Source: Spelaeicoccus albus (GTDB lineage: Bacteria > Actinomycetota > Actinomycetes > Actinomycetales > Brevibacteriaceae). Taken from it: 64,000 bases of DNA. Shown in pieces: positions 25,783 through 34,197 of this stretch. Made by a program: the position numbers and the translations under genes. The stretch covers positions 558,001 through 622,000 of the forward strand of contig NZ_JACBZP010000001.1 of NCBI RefSeq assembly GCF_013409065.1, read 5' to 3'. Position 1 is the first letter of the stretch. The number at the start of each line of letters is the position of its first letter. Under the pieces are notes generated by a model, which made no database searches, was not told the origin of the DNA, and saw nothing but the letters and a program-made list of their open reading frames with translations.

Positions 25783-26826
25783 ATGACTATCGTCGCAGAC
25801 ACCTACGATCATGTCATCGGCGTGGACACCCACGCCCGCACGCACACCTATGCCCTCGTCAACGCCCGCACCGGCGGCATTGAGAAAACGAAAACGTTCC
25901 CGACCCACCCGGCCGGACTAGCCCGAGCCCTGACCTGGATCAGCCAAGTCACCGGCACCGTGTTGATCGCCTGCGAGGGAACCGGCTCCTACGGGCGCCA
26001 ACTGGCCCTCCTGCTGGCCGACGCCGGCCTGCAAGTGACCGAAGTGCGCCCACCAGCCAAAACCAGCCGAGTCGGTACCGGTAAGACCGACAACATCGAC
26101 GCCCGCACCGCTGCCCGCGGGATTCTGGGCACCGACACCGACCAGCTCATCACACCCCGCGCGCCAGGCGCCCGCCACGCCCTGGCAGTGCTCCTCGCCG
26201 CCCGCCTACGCCTCGACGCCCACCGCACCCGGCTGAAAAACTCACTCACCGCGCTATGCCGCGACACCAACCTCGGCATCGACGCCCGCACCGGCATCAC
26301 CAACGCTCAAATCACCACCATCGCCGCCTGGCGAACCCGAACCACCGACGACCTCGACACCACCACCTGCCGCGACGAAGCCCGCCGCATAGCCAAAGAA
26401 ATCCACCACCTCACCGCCGAACTCGCCGCCAACCGAGAACGCCTGGCCACCATCATCACCGACACCACGCCAGCCCTCCTCGACATCAACGGCGTCGGCC
26501 CCATCAACGGCGCGAAAATCCTCAACGCCTACTCCCACCACGGCCGCATCCGCACCGAAGCCGCATTCGCCAAACTCGCCGGCACCGCCCCATTACCAGC
26601 ATCCTCCGGCAACACCACCCGACACCGGCTATCACGCTACGGCGACCGGCAACTCAACTCAGCACTCCACCGCATCGCCATGACCCGACTCGCCCACGAC
26701 CCCGCCACCCAGGCATACCGCGACAAACGCACCACCCACGACGCCAGCAACCGCGACATCCACCGAAGCCTCAAACGCTACATAGCCCGAGAAATCTACC
26801 GAAACCTCGAACACATCACCGCTTGA
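25783..26826 (+). CDS. IS110-family DEDD recombinase/transposase
   Basis: 347 residues. The N-terminal RuvC-like domain shows the DEDD acids: Asp in VIGVDTHARTH, Glu in LIACEGTGSYG, and Asp residues in GKTDNIDARTAARG. The C-terminal Transposase_20 domain has the HhH-like LLDINGVGPINGAKIL and the catalytic-serine region APLPASSGNTTRHRLSRYGD. ATG 25783 follows AAGGAG; an in-frame GTG at 25699 lies inside the donor loop of the RNA and is rejected. It should catalyse RNA-guided excision and insertion. Confidence 0.95.
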   Translation: MTIVADTYDHVIGVDTHARTHTYALVNARTGGIEKTKTFPTHPAGLARALTWISQVTGTVLIACEGTGSYGRQLALLLADAGLQVTEVRPPAKTSRVGTGKTDNIDARTAARGILGTDTDQLITPRAPGARHALAVLLAARLRLDAHRTRLKNSLTALCRDTNLGIDARTGITNAQITTIAAWRTRTTDDLDTTTCRDEARRIAKEIHHLTAELAANRERLATIITDTTPALLDINGVGPINGAKILNAYSHHGRIRTEAAFAKLAGTAPLPASSGNTTRHRLSRYGDRQLNSALHRIAMTRLAHDPATQAYRDKRTTHDASNRDIHRSLKRYIAREIYRNLEHITA

Positions 26827-26828
26827 CA
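26823..26828 (+). promoter_or_regulatory. TTGACA -35 box in the IS110 right end
   Basis: Perfect TTGACA overlapping the transposase stop. In a circle joining 26844 to 25510 it lies exactly 17 bp from TTTACT (25511-25516) in the left end, which would drive the bridge RNA and transposase from about 25523. Confidence 0.7.
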
Positions 26829-26905
26829 CAACCATAGAAGTGTCGGCGCGGGGCCAGGCGCGGACCCAGACACGGGAAGGGGGCTGAGGAGGCGCGGGGC
26901 CGGGG

Positions 26906-27688
26906 CTACGTGAAGATGAAGTTCCAAGTACCGGCGAGGTTCGCGGCCGTCACGGCAAGCGCCGCCACCAGCGCGGCACCGCCCACCAGGACGGCGTCCC
27001 GAGCGGCAAACGTGGACACGCGCGCGCTCGTCCGGGGCGCCGCAGTGCCGAACCCGCGAGCCTCCATGGCCGTTGCCAGCTGGGAACCGCGTCGCAACGA
27101 CATCACCAGCAGCGCAAACGCTTGGCCGGCAAATCGTTTGATCCCCATGCCGCCGCCGACGCCTCGCGCCCGGCGGGCCATCGCGAGCGACTGCCAGTCG
27201 TCGATGAGCAGCCCCACCAAGCGCAGCGCCGCAAGCGCTCCCAACACGAATCGTGCCGGCAGCCCCAGCCGCTGGATCATTCCGTCGGCCAAATCCGTTG
27301 GGTCGGTCGTTGCAAAGAGCACCACACCGGGTAAGGCGACGGCCAGCACGCGCAAGCAGATTGCCGCGGCCAGCATTGCCGACCCCTCCGAAATTCGCAC
27401 TACCTGGAGGTCGAGCACGGTGGCGCCGGAATCCACTCCGAAGAACAGCGTCGCGAATCCGCCCGCGAACGCGGCAAGCCACACAACGGAGGTGCGGGCC
27501 AGCAACGTCTTCACGCCCAACCCGGCGAACGGCAACGCGATCAGCTCGATTGCGAGCGCCACGGCTGCCGAGACCGGGTCGATCGACAGCACCAGCGTCG
27601 CGGTGAGGATCAGGGCGGCAGTCATTTTGGCCACGGCGTTCGCCCGGGAGATTGGTGTCGCACGCACCGGTGCCGCCATGATGCTCAT
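26906..27688 (-). CDS. ykoC: Energy-coupling factor transporter T component
   Basis: 260 residues with five or six membrane helices and the two EcfT coupling motifs: ARRARG (in LAMARRARGVGGG) and MEARGFG. It couples the ATPase to the substrate-binding S component. Its start overlaps the ATPase stop by 4 bp; last gene of the riboswitch-controlled operon. Confidence 0.9.
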   Translation of the reverse strand: MSIMAAPVRATPISRANAVAKMTAALILTATLVLSIDPVSAAVALAIELIALPFAGLGVKTLLARTSVVWLAAFAGGFATLFFGVDSGATVLDLQVVRISEGSAMLAAAICLRVLAVALPGVVLFATTDPTDLADGMIQRLGLPARFVLGALAALRLVGLLIDDWQSLAMARRARGVGGGMGIKRFAGQAFALLVMSLRRGSQLATAMEARGFGTAAPRTSARVSTFAARDAVLVGGAALVAALAVTAANLAGTWNFIFT

Positions 27689-29238
27689 GCGACGGCCCGC
27701 CTCGACTCGCCCGCGGGCTGCACGGCCGGTCCGAGTTGCAAGCGGTCGTCGGCCAGCGCGTCAATGAAGTCGGCGTCGTGCGTGACCGCTACGACGGCGC
27801 TACCCGAATCCAGCAGTTCACGAAGCAACGCGACGAGTTCGGCCCAGGTTCCGGCGTCCTGTCCGAACGTCGGCTCGTCCAACACGACGACCTTGGGAGC
27901 GGTGGCAAGAGCGGTAGCCACGGAAAGGCGCCGCTTCTCCCCACCCGACAATGTGAACGGGTTGGCCCGGGCCAACCCCGACAAGCGCAGCCTGTTCAAC
28001 AACTCGTCGATGCGCGCACGGCGTTGTTCCGGCGGCACGCCGGCCTTCACCAGCCCGAGAGCGAGTTCGTCATCGACCGATCCGGTCAAGAATTGCAGTT
28101 CCGGGTCTTGGAAAACGACGCCGATCCGGGTCAGGAGCTCACGCGAGGACCACTCGTTCGGCTCGCTGCCGGCATCGCCGGCCAGTTCGGACGCGGCTTC
28201 CACGGCGCCGCCCAATTCCGGCAGCAGCCCGGCCAATGTCAGCGCGAGCGTGGATTTGCCGGACCCGTTCGGTCCGCTGATGGCCAAGCACCGTCCCGAG
28301 CGGATGCGCACGTCGATGTCGCCGGCAGCCGGCACGCCCCCCGCCGGCCGTCGCTCCCGAGAAAAGAAGCGACGTCGTCCCCCGCGGCCGACCGTCAGGC
28401 CGTTGGCCCGGAGAAGTTCCGGTCCGGCCGGACGCCTGCCGCGCCCAGGCAGGGCAGGTGGAAATTCCGGCACCCAGACGCCGGCTTCGGCAAGCATGCG
28501 GCCGTGCCGACCCAGGACGTCGTCCGGCTCGCCATCCGCTAACACCCCGCCGCCCGGCGCCAGGACGATGATCCGGTCGACGACGTCCCGCCATACCGCG
28601 ACCCGATGTTCAACGATGAGCGTCGTGGCCTGACGCGACGCGGTGGCGGCCACCACCGCCTCTCGAACCTGCCGGACGCCGTCCGGGTCAAGATTCGCCG
28701 TCGGCTCGTCCAGCAGAATCAGCCCGGCCCGCATGGCCAGCACGCCGGCCAGCGCCAAGCGTTGCTTTTGTCCGCCGGACAAGGCGGTCGTCGGCCGATC
28801 GCGTTCAACGGGGAGCCCGACGGCGCGCAGCGCGGAATCGACCCGCGGCCAGATATCGCGACGAGGCACGCCGAGGTTTTCGCACCCGAACGCCACGTCG
28901 TCGCCGCACCGGGCCAGGACAACCTGTGATTCCGGGTCTTGAAGGACGAGCCCCGACCTGCCGGGCAGCCGTCCCGGTCCGAATGCGGGCCGGCCGTCAA
29001 CGAGCAGCTCCCCGACGCTTTCGCCTTCGTCGGCTCCACCCAGGACGCCGGCCAGCGCGCCCATCAGCGTCGACTTGCCGGCTCCGGACGGGCCAAGCAC
29101 CAGAATTTTCTCGCCCGGCGCGATTGTCAGGTCGAGCCCGGAAACGGCGAACGCCTTGCGGCCGGCATGTCTCCAGCCCCATCCGCGTGCGGTGACCGCG
29201 GCCGGGCCGACCGGGCCGGCGAATTCGGGCTCGGCCAT
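27685..29238 (-). CDS. ykoD: ECF transporter ATPase with two fused ABC domains
   Basis: 517 residues carrying both ATPase halves in one chain. Domain 1 has GPSGAGKSTLMG, LSGGQKQRLALAG and LILLDEPTANLD; domain 2 has GPNGSGKSTLALT, LSGGEKRRLSVA and VVVLDEPTFGQD. This fused EcfA is typical of YkoD. Domain 2 is followed by the H-loop AVTHDADF. It powers uptake through YkoE/YkoC at the cytoplasmic membrane. Confidence 0.93.
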   Translation of the reverse strand: MAEPEFAGPVGPAAVTARGWGWRHAGRKAFAVSGLDLTIAPGEKILVLGPSGAGKSTLMGALAGVLGGADEGESVGELLVDGRPAFGPGRLPGRSGLVLQDPESQVVLARCGDDVAFGCENLGVPRRDIWPRVDSALRAVGLPVERDRPTTALSGGQKQRLALAGVLAMRAGLILLDEPTANLDPDGVRQVREAVVAATASRQATTLIVEHRVAVWRDVVDRIIVLAPGGGVLADGEPDDVLGRHGRMLAEAGVWVPEFPPALPGRGRRPAGPELLRANGLTVGRGGRRRFFSRERRPAGGVPAAGDIDVRIRSGRCLAISGPNGSGKSTLALTLAGLLPELGGAVEAASELAGDAGSEPNEWSSRELLTRIGVVFQDPELQFLTGSVDDELALGLVKAGVPPEQRRARIDELLNRLRLSGLARANPFTLSGGEKRRLSVATALATAPKVVVLDEPTFGQDAGTWAELVALLRELLDSGSAVVAVTHDADFIDALADDRLQLGPAVQPAGESRRAVA

Positions 29239-29853
29239 TTAAATCGCTTCCCGGCTGCGTCCGGCCGCGAACCGGTTCAGCGCGCCGGTGCGTGCCAACG
29301 CTCGCACGGCCACCCAGGAGAGCAGGCCGCCGAGCACCGCGCCCGAGACGATGGTGCACGCCGTGTACAGGGATTTCCAAGCGGCGCTCCACGCCGCCGA
29401 GTCCGTGAACGTCGTGTCCATCAGCCCACAGACCAGTCCGGACGCCGCTCCGGCCAGGACGGCGACCGCCACGCCCCACTTCCGGTAGAGGAAGAGCAGC
29501 AAGATCACCTCGGCGCCGAGCCCTTGGGCGAGCCCCCAGATCAAGTTGGAGAAGCCGAATTGGCTGCCAATGGCCATCTCGACCGTCGCGGCGACGATCT
29601 CCGTGAAGACGGCGGCACCGGGCTTGCGGACGACCAGCCCGCCGATGACTCCGGCAAATAGCCAGACGCCGGCCAGCAGCCCGCTGAGCGGCGCGATGAC
29701 CACCAGTAGATTGCTCAGCGGCGTCCACGCCAGGCCCCAGGCCCAAAAGATGACGCCTGCCGCAACGCCAAGAACCGCCGCAATCACGATGTCGACGACG
29801 CGCCACCGGAATCTACCGGCGCGCGGCGTCTGCGAAACGTGTGCAGTAACCAT
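29239..29853 (-). CDS. ykoE: YkoE family ECF substrate-binding component
   Basis: 204 residues, about six membrane helices, with the YkoE-type opening RWRVVDIVIAAVLGVAAGVI and core FTEIVAATVEMAIGSQFG. YkoE binds hydroxymethylpyrimidine or thiamine. The TPP riboswitch directly upstream supports this substrate. It is adjacent to ykoD with no gap between stop and start. AGGAGG lies 8 bases before the ATG and can be hidden in a hairpin. Confidence 0.93.
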   Translation of the reverse strand: MVTAHVSQTPRAGRFRWRVVDIVIAAVLGVAAGVIFWAWGLAWTPLSNLLVVIAPLSGLLAGVWLFAGVIGGLVVRKPGAAVFTEIVAATVEMAIGSQFGFSNLIWGLAQGLGAEVILLLFLYRKWGVAVAVLAGAASGLVCGLMDTTFTDSAAWSAAWKSLYTACTIVSGAVLGGLLSWVAVRALARTGALNRFAAGRSREAI

Positions 29854-29861
29854 TGCACTGA

Positions 29862-29882
29862 CCTCCTGTGCATATCAGGAGG
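29862..29882 (-). promoter_or_regulatory. SD-sequestering hairpin (riboswitch expression platform)
   Basis: On the minus strand CCTCCTG (29882-29876) pairs perfectly with CAGGAGG (29868-29862) across a 7-nt loop. The second arm is the ykoE ribosome-binding site, so folding would block initiation: a translational off-switch. Confidence 0.8.
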
Positions 29883-29895
29883 GGTAAAGAGCTCT

Positions 29896-29986
29896 CGACT
29901 CCCTTCGCCGGTATTAGCCGGATCAGGTTCGAGGGTCTGCGGATTCGTCACCGCACTCTCAGCACTCTTGCCGTGCTCCCCTGTCG
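29896..29986 (-). promoter_or_regulatory. TPP riboswitch (thi box)
   Basis: On the minus strand the conserved elements appear in order: GGGGAGC near the 5' side, GCTGAGAG, then ACCC..GAACCTGATC, GGCTAATACCGGCG and closing GGGAG. This is the canonical thiamine pyrophosphate aptamer. It ends about 40 nt before the ykoE start and feeds the SD-hiding hairpin. Confidence 0.96.
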
Positions 29987-30050
29987 CTGCGGCAAGTGTA
30001 CGTCGGAACAGGCGGCCGACCCAAACGTCCGCCCCGCGGCCGGAGCCGGC

Positions 30051-30965
30051 TCAGCCGCCGAGGCCGTTCTTTGCCAGCCAGTCGCCGGCGACCTTCTTGC
30101 TGTCCAGCTTGTCGAGTTGCACCTTTTTGGTCAGCGCGGTCAGCTCGTGCGTCGTGAGCTTCTTGTTGACTTCGTCCAACACCTTCTTGACCTTGGGCGT
30201 TGCCTTCTTCTTGTTCACCAGCGGTACCACATTGCCGGGCAGGAAGAGGTGTTTATCGTCTTTCAGCACCACGAAACCGTTCTTGGCGACCTGCGGGTCG
30301 GTGGTGAACAGGTTCGCCGCTTGCACTTGACCGTTCTTCAATGCCGTCACGGTCTCCGGACCGGCGGTATCCAGCGGCTTGAAGTCCTTGAAGTGCAGGC
30401 CGTAGACCTTCTTCAAGCCGGGCACGCCGGTCTTTCGCTTGGCCCATTCGGGCGGCCCGCCCAACACGAGTTTCGATGCCACCGGCTTCAAATCGGAGAT
30501 CGTCTTCAGGTTGTACTTCTTCGCGGTCTCCTTGGTGACGGTCACCGAGTCCTGATCGGCGGCTTTGCTGGGGTCCAGCACCGTCAGATTGTTCGGCACG
30601 GCCTTCTTCAGCCGCTTCATCACTGTGGCCGGATCAGTCGACGTGGCGTTCTTGTCCAGATACTGCAGCAGGTTCCCCGTGTATTCGGGCACCAGATCGA
30701 TGGAGCCGTCCTTAATTGCCTTGATGTACACCTCGCGCTGGCCGATATTGAGTTTCGTGCCGGCCTTCACGCCCGCATCGTTCAACGCGCCCGCGTAGAT
30801 CTCGGCGATCAGCGAGTTTTCCGGAAAGTTCGCGGAGCCGACGATGATCTTCCCGTTCGATCCTCCCTCGGTGCTGTCATTTTTCAGCGGATCTTTCCCC
30901 GCACCGCACGAGGACACGGCGAGTACCCCGGCCACTGCGGCCGCAACGATTGCCATCTTTCGCAT
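30051..30965 (-). CDS. Osmoprotectant/glycine betaine ABC substrate-binding lipoprotein
   Basis: 304 residues. Signal peptide with lipobox LAVSSC (Cys20), then the OpuAC/ProX-type fold: KIIVGSANFPENSLIAEIYA, GSIDLVPEYTGNLLQYLDK and TVTKETAKKYNLKTISDLK. It captures quaternary amines outside the membrane. Last gene of a four-gene operon; it starts 9 bp after the second permease. Confidence 0.9.
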   Translation of the reverse strand: MRKMAIVAAAVAGVLAVSSCGAGKDPLKNDSTEGGSNGKIIVGSANFPENSLIAEIYAGALNDAGVKAGTKLNIGQREVYIKAIKDGSIDLVPEYTGNLLQYLDKNATSTDPATVMKRLKKAVPNNLTVLDPSKAADQDSVTVTKETAKKYNLKTISDLKPVASKLVLGGPPEWAKRKTGVPGLKKVYGLHFKDFKPLDTAGPETVTALKNGQVQAANLFTTDPQVAKNGFVVLKDDKHLFLPGNVVPLVNKKKATPKVKKVLDEVNKKLTTHELTALTKKVQLDKLDSKKVAGDWLAKNGLGG

Positions 30966-30974
30966 GAACGTTTC

Positions 30975-31766
30975 CTATCTGTGTGCCATCTCTTGGTCCG
31001 TAGTGCCTGACGTCCCCGCGGCCGAGGGTCCCGTGCCGCGCTCATCCGACTCCGCACGCTGTGCCGCGCGTGCCGACCGGGCATTCGTGAGTCGGAGTTT
31101 ACGAGCCGACACGCCCGGGGACACGATGAGGGTTTGCACGCCGACCAGCGCTATCTCGACGAGAACGGCCAGGATGACGACGAGCAGCGATCCGGCGGCC
31201 ATCTGCGCGTAGTCCTGCGTGGCGAGCCCGTCGATGAGGTACCGGCCAAGGCCGCCCAACGATACGTACGCCGCGACCGTCGCCGTGGCGATGACCTGGA
31301 GCGCCGAGCTTCGGATCCCGGCCACGATCAGCGGCAGCGCGTTCGGCAGTTCGACCTGCCACAACACCTGTCGGCTGGTCATTCCCATCCCGTATCCGGC
31401 TTGCTTGATCTCCTCCGGGACCGCGGCCACGCCCGCGAACGTGTTTGTCATGATCGGCGGAATCGCCAAAATGACGAGCACGATGATGCACGGCAGGGTG
31501 AACGCCAGGTCATTCGTGATCACCGGCGAAATGATGAGCACGCCCAGGATCAGCAATCCGAGGGTCGGCAGGGCGCGCAGGGCGTTGGCGATGCCGGCCA
31601 TGACGACCCGGCCGCGCCCGGTATGCCCGATGTAGAGGCCCAGCGGCAGTCCGATCGCCATGGCGAAGGCCAGCGTGATCCCGGAGTAGGCGAGATGCTC
31701 GACGACGCGGATCCAGATGCCGGTCTGGCCGGTCCAGTGGGATGGGTCGAACAGCCACGCGATCAT
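30975..31766 (-). CDS. Osmoprotectant ABC permease
   Basis: 263 residues, five or six membrane helices, with the EAA-type coupling loop EEIKQAGYGMGMTSRQVLW. ATG 31766 overlaps the stop of the other permease gene (ATGA). A hydrophilic C-terminal tail of about 35 residues (ARSARAAQRAESDERGTGPS) is unusual for the family. Confidence 0.88.
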   Translation of the reverse strand: MIAWLFDPSHWTGQTGIWIRVVEHLAYSGITLAFAMAIGLPLGLYIGHTGRGRVVMAGIANALRALPTLGLLILGVLIISPVITNDLAFTLPCIIVLVILAIPPIMTNTFAGVAAVPEEIKQAGYGMGMTSRQVLWQVELPNALPLIVAGIRSSALQVIATATVAAYVSLGGLGRYLIDGLATQDYAQMAAGSLLVVILAVLVEIALVGVQTLIVSPGVSARKLRLTNARSARAAQRAESDERGTGPSAAGTSGTTDQEMAHR

Positions 31767-32485
31767 GCCGTCACCTCTTCCGTGCGTGCCCGCTTCCACG
31801 GCGTCATGAGCCGTTCGGCCACCACGATGATGCCGTCGAACACGAACGCCAAGAACACCGTCAAGACGATGCCGGCGATGATTGGCGCGTAGAAATCGAG
31901 TTGAAATCCCTCGGTGAACAGCTGCCCGAGCTGCGGGATGCCCAGGAGGGCGGCAACCGACAGGATGCTCACGTTCGCCACCGACGCCACACGCAGTCCG
32001 GCCAAGATGACGGGCGCGGCAATGGGCAGGTCGACCGTGAGGAACCGCCGGACGCTGCGGTAGCCCATGGCCTCGGCCGCCTGCACCGTCTCTTCCGGCA
32101 CGGACGCCAAACCGTCGGCCACGACCCTGACCAGCAGCGCGAGCGTGTAAATGATCAGCGCGATGATCACGTTGAGCGGATCGAGGATCTTGGTACCCAG
32201 CACGAGCGGTAAAAGCACGAATACAGCAAGTGACGGCAGCGTATAGAACAGCCCGGCAATGGTGATGGTGGGCGTGTACGCCCACCGATAGCGGTTGGCG
32301 AACGCTCCGATCGGCAGCGCGATGATCAGCCCGGCAAGCGTTGGAATGCCGGACAGCACAATGTGGTGGACAAACATCGACACGATCTCGCCGGCGTTGC
32401 TGCCCAGCCAGTTCAGCGACACGTTACCGGCGGCGTTCAGCGATGCGCCCCCGCTCAGCGATGCCGCAGCGATCCCCGCGGTCAC
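31763..32485 (-). CDS. Osmoprotectant ABC permease
   Basis: 240 residues, second permease of the heterodimer, with the EAA-type loop EETVQAAEAMGYRSVRRFL. It starts by overlapping the ATPase stop by 4 bp. The extracytoplasmic N-terminus is Gly/Ala-rich (ASLSGGASLNAAGN). Confidence 0.9.
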   Translation of the reverse strand: MTAGIAAASLSGGASLNAAGNVSLNWLGSNAGEIVSMFVHHIVLSGIPTLAGLIIALPIGAFANRYRWAYTPTITIAGLFYTLPSLAVFVLLPLVLGTKILDPLNVIIALIIYTLALLVRVVADGLASVPEETVQAAEAMGYRSVRRFLTVDLPIAAPVILAGLRVASVANVSILSVAALLGIPQLGQLFTEGFQLDFYAPIIAGIVLTVFLAFVFDGIIVVAERLMTPWKRARTEEVTA

Positions 32486-33618
32486 GGGACGACGTCCTGT
32501 TCAATAACGGCTTCGCCGGCGCCGACCACCTCGGGCTTATTGGCAAGCTCCGCGACGACTTCACTGGCCAGGACGGAGCCGGCGAACCGGCCGGAACCGT
32601 CCACAACGACCCCGCGACCGGACGGCGAGGACAGCGCGGCGTCCAGCGCCTCACGAATCGCGCCGTTCGAGCTGGCCAGCGTGCCGCCGAGGTTCATGGT
32701 GGTGGAGTCGATGACGTCGCCCGACGGCCGATCGAGGTCCGTCCATCCCAATGGCCGGTCGTCGTCGTCCACGATCAAGATCCAGTGATCGAGACTTGCC
32801 GACGCGGCATCGCTCCACGCGGTGCCGGGCCGGACCGTCGGCTCGGTGTGCAACGGCAGACCCGCGGCCTGCCGGAACCCGAGCGCCCGGTACCCGCGGT
32901 CGCGGCCGACGAAATCCGCAACGAAATCATTAGCCGGACGCCCCAAGAGGGTGGCCGGCTCGGCCATCTGCGCGATATGCCCGCCGCGGGCGAAGACCGC
33001 GATCTGATCGCCCAATTTGATGGCTTCGTCGATGTCGTGCGTGACAAGCACTATCGTCTTTTCCAACTCGGCCTGCAAGCGCAAGAACTCGTCCTGCAGC
33101 TGAGCGCGCACTATCGGATCGACGGCCGAGAACGGCTCGTCCATCAACATGACCGGCGGATCGGCGGCGAGCGCACGTGCCACGCCGACGCGCTGCTGCT
33201 GCCCGCCGGACAGCTGTGCCGGATATCTGCCGGCCATCGCCGCGTCCAAGCCGACACGCTCGAGCAGGTCCATGCCGCGCGACCGTGCCTCGGACTTCGA
33301 CCAGCCGAGCAGGCGCGGCACGGCAGTGACATTGCCGAGGACCGTGCGGTGCGGGAAGAGCCCGGCATGTTGAATGACGTAGCCGATACCCCGGCGCAAC
33401 ACTGCCGGATCGAGCTCGGCGGTGTCGTCGTCGCCGAGCATGATGCGCCCCGTGGTGGGAGTGATCAGCCGATTGATCATCCGCAATGTCGTCGTCTTAC
33501 CGCATCCGGACGGGCCGACAAGCGCCGTCAGTTTGCCCGTGGGGGCTTCAAGGTCGAGATCGTCGACCGCCACCGTGCCATCGGGGAACTTCTTCGTGAC
33601 TGCTTCGAACCGAATCAT
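32482..33618 (-). CDS. Osmoprotectant ABC ATPase with C-terminal CBS-like region
   Basis: 378 residues: Walker A GPSGCGKTTT, signature LSGGQQQRVGVA, Walker B VMLMDEPFSAVD, H-loop VLVTHDIDEA. Residues ~260-378 resemble the tandem CBS module of OpuCA/ProV, which senses ionic strength (LDHWILIVDDDDRPLGW; SSPSGRGVVVDGSGRFAGSV). First gene of the operon, so the order is ATPase, permease, permease, binding protein. Confidence 0.92.
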   Translation of the reverse strand: MIRFEAVTKKFPDGTVAVDDLDLEAPTGKLTALVGPSGCGKTTTLRMINRLITPTTGRIMLGDDDTAELDPAVLRRGIGYVIQHAGLFPHRTVLGNVTAVPRLLGWSKSEARSRGMDLLERVGLDAAMAGRYPAQLSGGQQQRVGVARALAADPPVMLMDEPFSAVDPIVRAQLQDEFLRLQAELEKTIVLVTHDIDEAIKLGDQIAVFARGGHIAQMAEPATLLGRPANDFVADFVGRDRGYRALGFRQAAGLPLHTEPTVRPGTAWSDAASASLDHWILIVDDDDRPLGWTDLDRPSGDVIDSTTMNLGGTLASSNGAIREALDAALSSPSGRGVVVDGSGRFAGSVLASEVVAELANKPEVVGAGEAVIEQDVVP

Positions 33619-33872
33619 TGACCTTCAACCTTGTTCGGTGTTGCGTGCCTCGTACACTGGCGAAAAAGTGTCCTCGCGCACGAGCCCGGTGGGGAACCCG
33701 ACGATCGGAGAGCTCTGAATTACCGATCTTAGCCAAACTTGGCATCCGGGCGCGAACGTTTTGGTCCGGCCGCGCTACGGTTAGGCGAGGACATGCTCGA
33801 TACCGAGCGCCGAGGACCACAGGCGGGCTACTCATAGTGGGGGTTCGTCGCCGATGCACGAGGAGATGGGCC

Positions 33873-34160
33873 ATGAACTCGATTGTCTGGAAAATCGCGG
33901 GGGCCGGCGGGGCCGCGTTGGCCGGAATGGCGACCCGCAAGGCCATGACGGCCGCCTGGCAAAAGGGCACCGGGAAGAATCCTCCGGACGACGTGCACGA
34001 TCCGGACGTCGCGTGGGCCGAGGCCATCGGCTGGGCAGTGCTGTCCGGCGTCGGCATCGCGGTGGTGCAACTCCTTGTCAAGCGGTTCGTCGCCAAACAA
34101 GAGCATGCTCGCACGGCGCGGGTGCCCGAATCGATTTCGAGCACGCTGGACGACGACTAG
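33873..34160 (+). CDS. DUF4235 small membrane protein
   Basis: 95 residues. Two hydrophobic segments (IAGAGGAALAGMATRKAM; AIGWAVLSGVGIAVVQLLV) around the sequence WQKGTGKNPPDD, as in actinobacterial DUF4235 proteins. GAGGAG precedes the ATG. Function unknown. Confidence 0.82.
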   Translation: MNSIVWKIAGAGGAALAGMATRKAMTAAWQKGTGKNPPDDVHDPDVAWAEAIGWAVLSGVGIAVVQLLVKRFVAKQEHARTARVPESISSTLDDD

Positions 34161-34197
34161 CGGACGCATATTGTGGGGCGCCCGCCCTTCGGGGCGC

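Larger units (their letters stand above)
25510..26842 (+). mobile_element. IS110-family insertion sequence
   Basis: Boundaries were set from guide/target matches: TC at 25508-25509 on the left and TC at 26843-26844 on the right flank a 1333-bp body. There are no terminal inverted repeats and no target duplication beyond the 2-bp core, as expected for IS110. It contains a 5' non-coding RNA region of about 260 bp and one DEDD recombinase gene. The 5' position of the non-coding region places it in the IS110 group, not IS1111. The ends agree with a 17-bp-spaced promoter formed on circularisation. Confidence 0.85.

Noticed and set aside
32341-33621. 426-residue plus-strand frame opposite the osmoprotectant ATPase
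   Set aside because: It is antisense to a complete ABC ATPase with all motifs; no domain and shadow-like composition.
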